Origin: a bacterium
GTDB taxonomy: Bacteria; UBP18; UBA7526
Length of the DNA stretch: 13,199 nucleotides
Reading direction: 5' to 3'
Assembly (NCBI GenBank): GCA_011049955.1
Contig: DRGV01000010.1
Coordinates: 1-13,199, forward strand
Shown piece by piece: positions 12,845-13,199 of this stretch. The position numbers and the translations under genes were made by a program. Each line of letters opens with the position of its first letter. Within the stretch, counting starts at the first letter, position 1. The notes under the pieces are model-generated. The model searched no databases and was not told the origin of the DNA. It worked only from the letters and a program-made list of their open reading frames with translations.

Positions 12845-13081
12845 AATGAAGGGATTGGGTATGTCTTTGATTTGACTATATTTAAAGACCGGCCCATCCT
12901 TACAAACATAGTATTTCCCAATCATGCAGTGGCCACACTGGCCCAATCCACAGGACATGTTTCTCTCCATGGAGAGATAGATATTCTTCGGGATGAAGCC
13001 TAAATCGATGAGTTTTAAAGTGGTAAACTTCATCATAATGGGTGGTCCACAGACAATGGCAATAGAATTCTTCAAATCAAG
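12842..13081 (-). CDS. C-terminus of an FAD/NAD(P)-binding flavoprotein, HydG/AsrB/PyrK-like (partial)
   Basis: The visible 77-79 residues are the C-terminal end of the ferredoxin reductase-like family that includes sulfhydrogenase gamma subunit (HydG), anaerobic sulfite reductase subunit B and PyrK. The fragment begins in the end of the NAD(P)-binding fold with AIVCGPPIMMKFTTLKLIDLG, then SMERNMSCGLGQCGHCMIG. The [2Fe-2S] ligands are Cys42, Cys47, Cys50 and Cys58, counted from the TTG at 13075. That TTG is not a real start: coding continues to about 13081 (LDL-), where the right foldback cuts the gene, and complete relatives are about 280 residues. The FAD domain would lie beyond the window. 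It would take electrons from NAD(P)H, or deliver them, through the polyferredoxin encoded next to it. Confidence 0.88.
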   Translation of the reverse strand, partial: LDLKNSIAIVCGPPIMMKFTTLKLIDLGFIPKNIYLSMERNMSCGLGQCGHCMIGKYYVCKDGPVFKYSQIKDIPNPFI

Positions 13082-13199
13082 GGAAAGATGAAAAAGAGAT
13101 TATTCGTTGATCTCGACATTTGTAGTAAATGTCCGAAGTGCGTCGTTGATTGCAGTTACTTCTATCATCCTAAAAATAGAGGAATAGATTCTATAAGGG
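13082..13199. repeat. Right terminal foldback arm (inverted copy of 12671-12788)
   Basis: All 118 bases match the reverse complement of 12671-12788. The loop is 293 bp and contains the flavoprotein fragment. On the plus strand it looks like the start of a ferredoxin gene (ATG at 13088) running off the end; this should not be counted as a second gene. The arm is within a few bases of the length of the left one (123 bp), which favours a common technical origin. Confidence 0.9.

Noticed and set aside
1..13199. Terminal inverted repeats of a linear plasmid, phage or transposon
   Set aside because: The left and right arms are unrelated to each other; each is a local foldback of adjacent coding sequence, so they are not ITRs of one element.
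13088..13199. Second, plus-strand ferredoxin gene running off the right end
   Set aside because: It is an exact inverted copy of the start of the gene at 12300-12782, explained by the foldback.

Overview
The window is almost entirely one leftward (minus-strand) gene cluster for an energy-converting, membrane-bound group 4 [NiFe] hydrogenase fused to a full Mrp-type cation/proton antiporter module, followed by its maturation genes. Gene content, Shine-Dalgarno sites, frequent GTG starts and 1-8 nt overlaps point to a strictly anaerobic, H2-evolving prokaryote. HycI, HycF-type ferredoxin and HydG/AsrB-like flavoprotein relatives suggest an uncultured bacterium, but I cannot fix the phylum. Coding DNA is moderately AT-rich.

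Reading in the direction of transcription (right to left): a truncated flavoprotein C-terminus (NAD(P)-binding end plus [2Fe-2S] motif, 12842-13081); a 16-cysteine polyferredoxin (12300-12782); the hydrogenase core as NuoH-, NuoB-, NuoC- and NuoD-like subunits (12297 down to 9298); a 607-residue NuoL/MrpA-like antiporter subunit (7345-9168); a fused MbhD-MbhE-like protein (6815-7342); MnhB, C, D, E, F and G (6745 down to 3137); a HycF/NuoI-type ferredoxin (2401-3000); then hycI protease (1599-2063), hypA (1262-1606) and the N-terminal half of hypF (to the left end).

The likely job is to move electrons from a reduced carrier through Fe-S subunits to a NiFe site, evolve H2 and drive H+/Na+ translocation through two antiporter-like subunits. 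The flavoprotein/polyferredoxin pair at the front suggests an extra electron entry, possibly NAD(P)H. HycI should trim the large subunit; HypA and HypF supply Ni and CN ligand chemistry.

The gaps between genes are not random. They hold degenerate tandem words of 7, 8 or about 10 bp, different in each gap, often with oppositely oriented blocks. hypF carries a 78-bp GC-rich palindromic insertion that keeps its frame and is bracketed by 10-bp direct repeats.

Both window ends are perfect foldbacks: 1-123 is the reverse complement of 549-671, and 13082-13199 of 12671-12788. These look like chimeric or assembly-derived contig ends, so hypF and the flavoprotein gene are probably cut artificially. 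No tRNA, rRNA, CRISPR, transposase or convincing intrinsic terminator was seen, and the operon promoter is not in the window.
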